From an uncultured Bacteroides sp. (lineage in GTDB: Bacteria; Bacteroidota; Bacteroidia; Bacteroidales; Bacteroidaceae): DNA of 64,000 nucleotides. Below are positions 18,563 through 26,724 of the stretch, in pieces. Location: the NCBI GenBank assembly GCA_900755095.1, contig CAAEFE010000099.1, forward strand, positions 1 through 64,000, in the 5' to 3' direction. The position numbers and the translations under genes are program-made. Under the pieces are notes generated by a model. That model made no database searches. It worked only from the letters and a program-made list of their open reading frames with translations, and had not been told where the DNA came from. Position 1 is the stretch's first letter. Each line of letters opens with the position of its first letter.

Positions 18563-19285
18563 ATGAAAAGAGTGATTGAAAAGACTGATGACGGGAGCGC
18601 CACCCTATTTGTTCCGGAATTGAATGAACATTATCATTCGACCAAAGGAGCACGTACGGAGTCCCAGCATATTTTCATCAACATGGGACTGAAAGCCTCC
18701 GCTGCCCCCTCTCCGCATATTCTGGAGATCGGTTTCGGAACGGGGCTGAATGCTTGGCTTACACTTGAAGAAGCAGAAAGAAGCGGACGTAACGTACATT
18801 ATACAGGACTTGAACTCTACCCGTTGGAATGGCAGATGGTGGAGCAACTGGGATATATAGAACAACCAGCAGCTACCGACCTGTTCAGAGCGATTCATAC
18901 ATCACCGTGGGAAGAAGAAATATCCTTTACCCCACACTTCACTCTTTGCAAAGTACAAGCCGACGTCAATGAATGGATTACACAGCGCAGCCATTCTCCA
19001 TTATCCATTCTCCATTATCCATTATCATTCGACGTTATCTATTTCGACGCCTTCGCTCCGGAAAAGCAGCCGGAAATGTGGTCGCAGGAACTATTTAACC
19101 GTTTATATGTTTTATTAAATGAAGGAGGCATCCTCACCACTTATTGTGCCAAAGGAGTCATCCGACGTATGTTACAGGCCGCAGGCTTTACCGTAGAGCG
19201 CCTTCCCGGTCCTCCGGGAGGAAAGCGGGAAATACTACGTGCCCGAAAACTGGAACAGAATCAACCCCCGATATTAATACAATAG
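18563..19285 (+). CDS. mnmD: tRNA (mnm5s2U34)-methyltransferase, stand-alone MnmD
   Basis: SAM-dependent methylation of the aminomethyl group on wobble uridine 34 of tRNA, corresponding to the N-terminal half of E. coli MnmC without the oxidase half. The 240-residue protein has the SAM loop LEIGFGTGLNAW from residue 54 and the family signature YFDAFAPEKQPEMWS. Between them, a stretch reading SHSPLSILHYPLS is encoded by a perfect 7-bp-period DNA array (18991-19030), apparently an in-frame repeat insertion in a surface loop. It is followed after 2 nt by the znuA-like gene. Confidence 0.88.
   Translation: MKRVIEKTDDGSATLFVPELNEHYHSTKGARTESQHIFINMGLKASAAPSPHILEIGFGTGLNAWLTLEEAERSGRNVHYTGLELYPLEWQMVEQLGYIEQPAATDLFRAIHTSPWEEEISFTPHFTLCKVQADVNEWITQRSHSPLSILHYPLSFDVIYFDAFAPEKQPEMWSQELFNRLYVLLNEGGILTTYCAKGVIRRMLQAAGFTVERLPGPPGGKREILRARKLEQNQPPILIQ
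18991..19030 (+). repeat. 7-bp-period array inside mnmD
   Basis: CCATTCT, CCATTAT, CCATTCT, CCATTAT, CCATTAT, CATTC run in tandem within the coding sequence. Because 7 is not a multiple of 3, the array gives a non-repeating peptide, and any gain or loss of one unit would shift the frame. Confidence 0.85.
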
Positions 19286-19287
19286 TC

Positions 19288-20214
19288 ATGAAACAACAAC
19301 TAAAAGATTTGAAAACACTCCTTCTTCTCGGCTCCTGCCTCCTGTTGGCAGCCTGCACGGGTCGCACGTCCAAAGCAAGCGGCAGCGAAGAAGCGAAACC
19401 GGTCATTACCGTCACTATCGAACCGCAGCGCTACTTCACGGAAGCGATTGCCGGTGATAAATTCACGGTAGTCAGCATGGTCCCGAAAGGTTCCAGTCCG
19501 GAGACATACGACCCTATTCCTCAGCAACTTGTCTCTCTGGGAGACAGCAAAGCCTATCTCCGCATCGGCTACATCGGCTTTGAGCAGACCTGGATGGACC
19601 GACTGATGAATAACACCCCTCATATCCAAGTATTCGACACCTCGAAAGGCATAGACCTGATTCTGAACAACGGTGAGCACAACCACGCAGCAGGACATCA
19701 TGACCACGACGGGCACAACCACGCCGTAGAGCCACATATATGGAACTCTACCGCCAACGCCCTCATCCTTGCCGGAAACACATTCAAGGCACTTTGTATG
19801 CTCGACAAGCCTAACGAAGCATATTACCTGGCACGTTACGACTCCCTCTGCCAACGTATCCAGCACACCGACAGCCTCATCCGCCGGCAACTTTCCGCTC
19901 CGAAATCGGCCAAAGCCTTTATGATTTACCATCCGGCTCTCTCCTACTTTGCCCGTGACTACGGCCTGCATCAGATTTCAATCGAAGAAGGCGGCAAAGA
20001 ACCTTCGCCCGCCCATCTGAAAGAACTGATAGACCTGTGCAAATCGGAGAAAGTAAGCGTCATCTTCGTCCAACCGGAGTTCGACAAGCGCAACGCGGAA
20101 ACCATCGCACAGCAAACCGGCACAAAGGTAGTCCCCATCAACCCGTTAAGCTACGACTGGGAAACGGAAATGCTGAACGTAGCCAAAGCTCTCACACCTA
20201 TGGACCCCGAATAA
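19288..20214 (+). CDS. znuA: Zinc-type ABC transporter substrate-binding lipoprotein
   Basis: Captures a divalent metal, probably zinc, for an ABC importer. The 308-residue protein starts with a lipoprotein signal (LLLAAC, lipidated Cys23). It has the ZnuA/TroA fold, with the metal-binding His in VEPHIW, a His-rich loop just before it (NHAAGHHDHDGHNHAVEP), and later IYHPALSYFA and the acidic EEGGKEPSPAHL. The His loop favours zinc over manganese. The start at 19288, 2 nt after mnmD, gives the natural signal peptide; the frame is open further upstream inside mnmD. Confidence 0.9.
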   Translation: MKQQLKDLKTLLLLGSCLLLAACTGRTSKASGSEEAKPVITVTIEPQRYFTEAIAGDKFTVVSMVPKGSSPETYDPIPQQLVSLGDSKAYLRIGYIGFEQTWMDRLMNNTPHIQVFDTSKGIDLILNNGEHNHAAGHHDHDGHNHAVEPHIWNSTANALILAGNTFKALCMLDKPNEAYYLARYDSLCQRIQHTDSLIRRQLSAPKSAKAFMIYHPALSYFARDYGLHQISIEEGGKEPSPAHLKELIDLCKSEKVSVIFVQPEFDKRNAETIAQQTGTKVVPINPLSYDWETEMLNVAKALTPMDPE

Positions 20215-20273
20215 CAACGGGCCTCCATAGCGTTAATGACCGAATGATACATAAACGAAGTAATTCTCCAAAC

Positions 20274-21065
20274 ATGAAACCGATTATCGAAATAAAGAAC
20301 CTTGCTGCCGGATACGACGGCCGTACCGTACTCCACGACATCAACCTGAACATTTACGAACGGGACTTTCTGGGCATCATCGGTCCGAACGGAGGCGGTA
20401 AGACAACACTCATCAAGTGCATCCTCGGTCTGCTGAAACCGACAGCCGGAGAAATCATCTTCCATGCCCCTACAGAAGCATCCTCCCACTCTCAACTTTC
20501 CACTTCCAACTCTCCACTTTCCCTCGGCTATCTGCCGCAATATAACACCATCGACCGGAAATTCCCGATTTCGGTAGAGGAAGTGATACTTTCCGGACTA
20601 AGTATCCAGAAATCCCTCACCTCCCGCTTCACTCCCGAGCAAAGAGAAAAAGGCAAGCATATCATCGCCCGTATGGGACTTGAAGGACTCGAACACCGTT
20701 CCATCGGACAGCTTAGCGGCGGGCAACTGCAACGCGCACTGCTGGGACGTGCCATCATCTCCGACCCTTCGGTACTGATTCTTGACGAACCCAGCACGTA
20801 TATCGACAAACGCTTCGAAGCCCGTCTCTACGAACTGCTGGCGGAGATTAACAAAGAATGCGCCATCATCCTTGTCAGTCACGACATCGGCACTGTACTG
20901 CAACAAGTGAAATCCATTGCCTGCGTCAACGAGACACTGGATTACCACCCTGACACAGGCGTCTCCACAGAATGGCTGGAAAGAAACTTCAACTGCCCCA
21001 TCGAACTGCTGGGACACGGCACGTTGCCACACCGCGTTCTCGGTGAACATCATCATCATCACTAA
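20274..21065 (+). CDS. znuC: Zinc-type ABC transporter ATP-binding protein
   Basis: A 263-residue ABC ATPase with Walker A GPNGGGKTTL, the Q-loop in LGYLPQYN, signature LSGGQLQRALLGRA, Walker B VLILDEP and the switch His in LVSHD. The C-terminus ends in five consecutive histidines (EHHHHH), a possible metal-sensing tail. Before the Q-loop, residues ASSHSQLSTSNSPLS come from a 7-bp-period array (20484-20524), an in-frame repeat expansion. It follows the binding-protein gene by 59 nt. No permease gene lies next to it; the next 418 bp hold no gene. Confidence 0.88.
   Translation: MKPIIEIKNLAAGYDGRTVLHDINLNIYERDFLGIIGPNGGGKTTLIKCILGLLKPTAGEIIFHAPTEASSHSQLSTSNSPLSLGYLPQYNTIDRKFPISVEEVILSGLSIQKSLTSRFTPEQREKGKHIIARMGLEGLEHRSIGQLSGGQLQRALLGRAIISDPSVLILDEPSTYIDKRFEARLYELLAEINKECAIILVSHDIGTVLQQVKSIACVNETLDYHPDTGVSTEWLERNFNCPIELLGHGTLPHRVLGEHHHHH
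20484..20524 (+). repeat. 7-bp-period array inside znuC
   Basis: CTCAACT, TTCCACT, TCCAACT, CTCCACT, TTCCCTC follow in a heptamer register within the coding sequence. The encoded Ser/Thr-rich stretch is absent from typical ABC ATPases at this position. Confidence 0.75.
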
Positions 21066-21156
21066 ACATTCATTTGCCGGTGCTACATCAAAGAACGGCT
21101 GCACCGCATATCAGTCATTTACAACGGTCACATCAAGCAGCAACAACTGACTTCTC

Positions 21157-21258
21157 AACTGTTAATGATTGAGATGTCAGATGTTAATAGTTGACATCTC
21201 AGGTATTAACAGTTGAGAAGTCAGCTATTAATGTCTGACAACGCAAGTATTATTGACC
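21157..21258. repeat. 22-bp tandem array with alternating inverted tails, locus 1
   Basis: Units of exactly 22 bp at 21157, 21179, 21201 and 21223, with partial units on both sides. Each has an (A)TGTTAAT or TATTAA(T/C) core, and the tails alternate between direct and inverted forms (TGAGATGTC, TGACATCTC, TGAGAAGTC), so neighbouring units can pair. A related array occurs at 44834. It sits in the 418-bp gene-free gap between znuC and the DUF2723 gene. Confidence 0.8.
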
Positions 21259-21431
21259 AATAAATGATTCAATGCTTAATATAAAAGATACAAAATTAAT
21301 ATCTTTATACCTACTGTTGTTTATACTGTTTAGTGATTCCCCCGTTTCACTAAAAGGGCATAAGATAAAGTAAATCACCTTTCTGTTACTTAATATTTCT
21401 TACTTTCTGCCTCATTATCCTTACAAATCAC

Positions 21432-21439
21432 TATCTTTG
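21432..21439 (+). promoter_or_regulatory. -7 element for the DUF2723 gene
   Basis: TATCTTTG fits TAnnTTTG, 45 nt before the ATG at 21484. The -33 region (near 21404-21410, TTTC) is only a partial match. Confidence 0.55.
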
Positions 21440-21483
21440 CGCCCACGTAATCTGTTTTTTAACGAAAAATCTAGATAGTGCTA

Positions 21484-24400
21484 ATGAAACAGTACAGAAC
21501 TATAAACAACCTCGTGGGTTGGATTACATTCATCATTGCGGCAACGGTCTACTGCCTGACAATAGAACCGACCGCAAGTTTTTGGGACTGTCCCGAGTTT
21601 ATAACTACCGGTTATAAACTGGAAGTAGGACACCCGCCCGGCGCACCTTTCTTCATGCTGGTAGCGAACCTGTTCTCTCAATTCGCCTCCGATGTAACCA
21701 CCGTAGCGAAGATGGTAAACTACATGAGCGCACTGATGAGCGGTGCCTGTATCCTGTTCCTTTTCTGGAGCATCACCCATCTGGTACGCAAACTGGTAAT
21801 CACCGACGAGAACAACATCACGAAAGGACAACTTATCACTGTCATGGGTAGCGGACTGGTCGGCGCGCTGGTCTACACATTCAGCGACACCTTCTGGTTC
21901 TCTGCCGTAGAAGGCGAAGTATATGCTTTCTCCTCCCTCTTTACAGCCATTGTATTCTGGCTGATTCTGAAATGGGAAGATGTAGCCAACCAGCTCCACA
22001 GCGACCGCTGGCTGATCCTGATCGCTTATCTGACCGGACTGAGTATCGGTGTTCACTTGCTGAACCTCCTCTGTCTGCCGGCAATCGTATTGGTGTACTA
22101 CTACAAGAAAACTCCGAACGCCACTGCCAAAGGCTCATTGCTCGCCCTGCTCGGATCGGGCGTACTCGTAGCAGCCGTGCTTTATGGCATCGTGCCCGGT
22201 ATCGTTAAAGTCGGCGGCTGGTTCGAACTGCTGTTTGTCAACGGACTCGGCATGTCGTTCAACTCCGGCGTCGTTGTCTATATCATTCTGCTCGCCGCCG
22301 CCCTTATCTGGGGTGTGTACGAAAGCTACACCGAAAAGAGCAGACTCCGCATGGCCATCTCATTCATTCTGACCATCGCCCTGCTGGGTATTCCATTCTA
22401 CGGACACGGCGTAAGCAGCATCCTCATCGGTGTCGTAGTGATCGCAATTCTTGGCATCTACCTTGCTCCGCAAGTACAGGAAAAGATCAAAGAGAAATGG
22501 CGCATCTCCGCCCGTACCATGAATACGGCATTGCTGTGCACCATGATGATCGTGATCGGTTATTCCTCTTATGCACTGATCGTGATCCGTTCTACCGCCA
22601 ACACACCGATGGACCAGAACTCTCCGGAAGATATCTTCACGCTGGGCGAATACCTCAGCCGTGAACAATACGGAACCCGTCCTCTCTTCTACGGTCCTGC
22701 TTTCTCCTCGAAAGTGGCACTCGACGTGAAAGACGGATACTGCGTCCCCCGCCAGTCACAGACGGGAAGCAAATACGTCCGCAAAGAAAAAACCTCACCG
22801 GACGAAAAAGACTCATACATCGAACTGCCGGGACGTATCGAATACGAATACGCGCAAAATATGCTTTTCCCCCGTATGTACAGCTCCGCGCACTCCTCAC
22901 TCTACAAGCAGTGGGTAGACATCAAGGGGCATGACGTCCCATACGACCAATGCGGCGAAATGGTGATGGTGAACGTACCGAACCAATGGGAAAACATCAA
23001 GTTCTTCTTCTCCTACCAGCTCAACTTCATGTACTGGCGCTACTTTATGTGGAACTTTGCCGGACGGCAGAACGACATTCAGAGCAGCGGAGAAATAGAA
23101 CACGGTAACTGGATCACCGGAATCCCGTTTATCGACAATCTGCTGGTGGGCAACCAGGAATTGCTTCCGCAGGACCTCAAAAACAACAAAGGACACAACG
23201 TATTCTACTGCCTGCCGCTGCTGCTCGGCCTGATCGGACTCTTCTGGCAAGCATACCACAGCCAGCGGGGTATCCAGCAGTTCTGGGTGGTGTTCTTCCT
23301 GTTCTTTATGACAGGTATCGCCATTGTGCTCTACCTTAACCAGACACCTGCGCAGCCGCGTGAACGTGACTATGCGTATGCCGGTTCGTTCTACGCCTTC
23401 GCCATCTGGGTAGGTATGGGAGTCGCAGGTATCATCCGTATGTTACGCGATTACTGCAAGATGAAAGAAGTTCCGGCTGCCGCTCTCGCATCAGTACTCT
23501 GTCTGCTTGTCCCCATCCAAATGGCCGGACAGACATGGGACGACCACGACCGTAGCGGACGCTTTGTTGCCCGTGACTTCGGTCAGAACTATCTGATGAC
23601 CTTGCAGGAAGAAGGAAATCCGATCATCTTCACCAATGGTGACAACGATACTTTCCCGTTGTGGTACAATCAGGAGACAGAAGGTTTCCGTACCGATGCA
23701 CGTACCTGTAACCTCAGTTACCTGCAAACCGACTGGTACATCGACCAGATGAAACGTCCCGCCTACGACTCTCCGTCACTCCCGATCACTTGGGACCGTG
23801 TGGAATACGTCGAAGGCCAGAACGAATACATCCCCATCCGTCCGGAAGTAAAGAAGAATATCGACCAGATGTATGCACAGGCAGACAGCGCGCTCGAAAA
23901 CGGAAATCCGGAAGCGATGAACGAACTGAAAGAACAGTTCGGAGAAAACCCGTATGAACTGAAGAATATCCTCAAATACTGGGTTCGTTCGGATAAGGAA
24001 GGGCTGCGCGTCATCCCTACCGACAGCATCGTAATGAAGATCGACAAGGAAGCTGTCCGCCGTTCCGGCATGAAAATACCGGAAGCGCTGGGCGACTCCA
24101 TCCCCGAATACATGACCATCTTGCTGAGAGACGCCAACGGCAACCCGAAACGCGCCCTCTACAAGAGCGAACTGATGATGCTCGAAATGCTTGCCAACGC
24201 CAACTGGGAACGTCCCATCTACATGGCTATCACCGTAGGCAGTGAAAACCACCTCGGCATGGACAACCACTTCACGCAGGAAGGTCTGGCATACCGCTTC
24301 ACTCCGTTCGATACGGACAAGCTGAACAGCAAGATCGACAGCGAAAAGATGTACGACAACCTGATGAACAAGTTCAAGTTCGGCGGCATCGAGAAACCGG

Positions 24401-24858
24401 GCATCTACATCGACGAAAACGTAATGCGTATGTGCTACACACACCGGCGCATCTTCACACAGCTCGTAGGACAGCTCATCAAAGAAGGCAAAAAAGACAA
24501 GGCACTCGCCGCACTCGACTACGCCGAGAAGATGATCCCGTCATACAACGTACCGTATGACTGGGCAAACGGCGCCTTCCAAATGGCGGAAGCCTACTAC
24601 CAGCTGGGACAAAACGAAAAAGCGAACAAGATCATCGACGAACTTGCCAACAAGTCTCTCGAATACATGATCTGGTATCTCAGCCTGACTGATTACCAAC
24701 TTTCCATCGCCAGCGAAAACTTCATGTACAACGCAGGACTGCTTGACGCAGAAGTACGCCTAATGGAGAAATACAAATCAGAAGAATTGGCTAAACATTA
24801 CTCGGAACAACTCGACCAGCTATACAATGAGTACGTTGCGAGAATGAAAGGGAAATAA
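21484..24858 (+). CDS. DUF2723 membrane protein, probable protein O-glycosyltransferase
   Basis: A 1124-residue inner-membrane protein of the DUF2723/TMEM260 family, which belongs to the GT-C glycosyltransferases. Near the N-terminus is the acidic motif FWDCPEFITTGYKLEVGHPPG after the first helix, the expected position of the catalytic Asp/Glu. About a dozen transmembrane helices fill residues 10-680, followed by a large periplasmic part and TPR-like helices near 1000-1110. Human TMEM260 is an O-mannosyltransferase, and Bacteroides glycosylate exported proteins on Ser/Thr; a role in that process is inference. Start chosen at ATG 21484 rather than GTG 21478. Confidence 0.85.
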   Translation: MKQYRTINNLVGWITFIIAATVYCLTIEPTASFWDCPEFITTGYKLEVGHPPGAPFFMLVANLFSQFASDVTTVAKMVNYMSALMSGACILFLFWSITHLVRKLVITDENNITKGQLITVMGSGLVGALVYTFSDTFWFSAVEGEVYAFSSLFTAIVFWLILKWEDVANQLHSDRWLILIAYLTGLSIGVHLLNLLCLPAIVLVYYYKKTPNATAKGSLLALLGSGVLVAAVLYGIVPGIVKVGGWFELLFVNGLGMSFNSGVVVYIILLAAALIWGVYESYTEKSRLRMAISFILTIALLGIPFYGHGVSSILIGVVVIAILGIYLAPQVQEKIKEKWRISARTMNTALLCTMMIVIGYSSYALIVIRSTANTPMDQNSPEDIFTLGEYLSREQYGTRPLFYGPAFSSKVALDVKDGYCVPRQSQTGSKYVRKEKTSPDEKDSYIELPGRIEYEYAQNMLFPRMYSSAHSSLYKQWVDIKGHDVPYDQCGEMVMVNVPNQWENIKFFFSYQLNFMYWRYFMWNFAGRQNDIQSSGEIEHGNWITGIPFIDNLLVGNQELLPQDLKNNKGHNVFYCLPLLLGLIGLFWQAYHSQRGIQQFWVVFFLFFMTGIAIVLYLNQTPAQPRERDYAYAGSFYAFAIWVGMGVAGIIRMLRDYCKMKEVPAAALASVLCLLVPIQMAGQTWDDHDRSGRFVARDFGQNYLMTLQEEGNPIIFTNGDNDTFPLWYNQETEGFRTDARTCNLSYLQTDWYIDQMKRPAYDSPSLPITWDRVEYVEGQNEYIPIRPEVKKNIDQMYAQADSALENGNPEAMNELKEQFGENPYELKNILKYWVRSDKEGLRVIPTDSIVMKIDKEAVRRSGMKIPEALGDSIPEYMTILLRDANGNPKRALYKSELMMLEMLANANWERPIYMAITVGSENHLGMDNHFTQEGLAYRFTPFDTDKLNSKIDSEKMYDNLMNKFKFGGIEKPGIYIDENVMRMCYTHRRIFTQLVGQLIKEGKKDKALAALDYAEKMIPSYNVPYDWANGAFQMAEAYYQLGQNEKANKIIDELANKSLEYMIWYLSLTDYQLSIASENFMYNAGLLDAEVRLMEKYKSEELAKHYSEQLDQLYNEYVARMKGK

Positions 24859-24862
24859 AAAC

Positions 24863-24949
24863 TAAGTAATAAGTATTAAGTAATAAGTAATAAGCTGCGC
24901 CATAAGCCGCACGGTTATTACTTATTACTTATTACCTGTTACTTATTAA
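24863..24949. repeat. Two opposed 7-bp-period arrays forming a long hairpin
   Basis: The heptamer TAAGTAA (TAAGTAT once) is repeated at 24863-24894, and its inverse TTATTAC (CTGTTAC once) at 24914-24949, with a GC-rich 20-nt loop. The arms can form a stem of about 30 bp between the DUF2723 and deacetylase genes. It may end transcription, but has no T run. Confidence 0.8.
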
Positions 24950-24960
24950 TAAAGACTCTT

Positions 24961-25575
24961 ATGTTTATAGAACAACCACCTTGGTTCTTCCGAGCGCTGT
25001 ATCCACAAGCCATCTTCCGGATGGACCCAAACGAACGGGCTGTCTACCTGACTTTTGACGACGGCCCTATCCCGGAAGTAACCCCTTGGGTACTGGAGCT
25101 ACTGAAGAAACACGATATTAAAGCTACCTTCTTCATGGTAGGCGACAATATCCGCAAACACCCGGACGAATACCGGATGGTGGTAGAACACGGACACCGC
25201 ATCGGCAACCATACTTTCAACCACATCCGCGGCTTTGAATATTCCAATCCGGATTATCTGGCCAACACCAGACGGGTAGACGAAATTATCCACTCGGACC
25301 TATTCCGCCCTCCACATGGGCACATGGGATTCCGGCAATATTACACTCTTCGCCACCATTACCGTATCATTATGTGGGACCTCGTAACCCGTGACTACAG
25401 TAAGCGAATGCGCCCGGAACAGGTACTGAATAACGTAAAACGCTACGTACGCAACGGTTCCATCATCACCTTCCACGACTCTCTGAAATCGTGGAACAAC
25501 GGGAATCTGCAATATGCCCTCCCCCGTGCCATCGAATTTCTGAAAGCGGAGGGCTATGAATTCAAGGTATTTTAA
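24961..25575 (+). CDS. Polysaccharide deacetylase family protein (NodB domain)
   Basis: A 204-residue metal-dependent deacetylase of carbohydrate esterase family 4. NodB motifs are present: TFDDGP (residues 31-36) with the catalytic base and metal Asp, the metal pair in GNHTFNH, and RPPHGH. The C-terminal motif is SIITFHDS. There is no signal peptide, so the substrate may be an intracellular or membrane-bound sugar, although family members usually act on peptidoglycan or chitin-like chains. It shares one base with queG (TAATG). Confidence 0.85.
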   Translation: MFIEQPPWFFRALYPQAIFRMDPNERAVYLTFDDGPIPEVTPWVLELLKKHDIKATFFMVGDNIRKHPDEYRMVVEHGHRIGNHTFNHIRGFEYSNPDYLANTRRVDEIIHSDLFRPPHGHMGFRQYYTLRHHYRIIMWDLVTRDYSKRMRPEQVLNNVKRYVRNGSIITFHDSLKSWNNGNLQYALPRAIEFLKAEGYEFKVF

Positions 25576-26606
25576 TGGAAAAGTTCCTCTCCTCAGACCG
25601 AATCAAAGCCGAAGCACTACGCCTCGGCTTTTCCGCCTGCGGACTGGCGCCTGCCGAAGCTGTGGATGAAACTGTGGCTACCGCCTTCCGTCAATGGCTG
25701 GCGGACGGTTGCCAGGCAGAGATGGCGTATATGCAGAATTATGAGGATAAACGACTCGATCCGCGCTTGTTGGTGGAAGGGGCACGTACGGTGATCAGCG
25801 TTGCCCTAAACTATTATCCGGCAAAAAAACTTCCCGAAGGTGAGTATCAGATTGCATGGTATGCCTATGGGAAAGATTATCACGATGTGATGAAGGGGAA
25901 ATTGAAGGAACTTTTTGAGTTTATAGAGAAAGAAGTTTCATTCTCCAAAGAAACAGACAGTACTATCGCCTCGACAAACAATATCGGCACATATACTGAA
26001 AACTACGCCTCAGCACCCCAAGCCCCAGTATCCCAAACCTCCGCTTCTCCACTTCAAGGCCGCATATTCTGTGATACCGCTCCCATACTCGAACGTTATT
26101 GGGCATGGCGTACCGGCTTGGGATGGATAGGAAAGAATACACAACTCATCATTCCTCACGCCGGCTCCTGCTTCTTCTTAGGGGAAATTATTCTTGATAG
26201 GGAAGCTGATAATTATGACTCTCCACAACGAAATCAATGCGGTTCGTGTACACGTTGTCTGAATGCCTGCCCGACAAAAGCGCTGAAAGCCCCTTTCAGG
26301 CTCAATTCCGAGAGATGTCTTTCTTATCTTACCATTGAGTATCGTGGGGAACTTTCGCTCAATACAGGAAAAAAAATGGGTAATAAAATATATGGCTGTG
26401 ACGAATGTCTGAAAGCTTGCCCTTGGAATCGCTTTGCCACTCCTTGCCGGACAGCCGAATTTCAACCGTCTCCTTCTTTGTTAAGTATGAGGAAGGATGA
26501 TTGGCATTCGCTGAGTGAGGAGCAATATAAAACCATTTTCAAAGGTAGTGCAGTGAAAAGGGCTAAGTATGGTGGATTGATGCGTAATATAAAGATTATT
26601 AAATAA
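25575..26606 (+). CDS. queG: Epoxyqueuosine reductase
   Basis: Last step of queuosine synthesis in tRNA, a cobalamin- and iron-sulfur-dependent reduction of epoxyqueuosine. The 343-residue protein has two ferredoxin-type 4Fe-4S motifs, CGSCTRCLNACP (about 221-232) and CDECLKACP (about 274-282). The upstream part has the cobalamin-binding fold with RYWAWRTGLGWIGKNTQLI. A low-complexity, Ser/Ala/Thr-rich insertion (about 128-160, including STIASTNNIGTYTENYASAP) interrupts the domain, and is not expected in QueG. Another queuosine gene, queA, lies far away at 61506. Confidence 0.93.
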   Translation: MEKFLSSDRIKAEALRLGFSACGLAPAEAVDETVATAFRQWLADGCQAEMAYMQNYEDKRLDPRLLVEGARTVISVALNYYPAKKLPEGEYQIAWYAYGKDYHDVMKGKLKELFEFIEKEVSFSKETDSTIASTNNIGTYTENYASAPQAPVSQTSASPLQGRIFCDTAPILERYWAWRTGLGWIGKNTQLIIPHAGSCFFLGEIILDREADNYDSPQRNQCGSCTRCLNACPTKALKAPFRLNSERCLSYLTIEYRGELSLNTGKKMGNKIYGCDECLKACPWNRFATPCRTAEFQPSPSLLSMRKDDWHSLSEEQYKTIFKGSAVKRAKYGGLMRNIKIIK

Positions 26607-26618
26607 ATATTTAAATAT

Positions 26619-26650
26619 TAAGAGCTACTACCTTACGATAATAGCTCTTA
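26619..26650. terminator. Hairpin between convergent queG and the silent SusCD locus
   Basis: TAAGAGCTA (26619-26627) and TAGCTCTTA (26642-26650) form a perfect 9-bp stem with A/T flanks; it could work in both directions. Confidence 0.5.
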
Positions 26651-26724
26651 GGATCAATTAATGCAAGTTCTTCTCATAACAAACAGTTAAACCACTATAT
26701 AAAAATAGTATTTCATGCAAAATA

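Noticed and set aside
20037..20273. N-terminal extension of the zinc ABC ATPase
   Set aside because: It overlaps the binding-protein gene in another frame and lacks protein character; MKPIIEIKNL is the usual start of such ATPases.
24863..24949. Classical rho-independent terminator
   Set aside because: The hairpin is long but AT-rich with a heptamer structure and has no T run; classed as a repeat instead.
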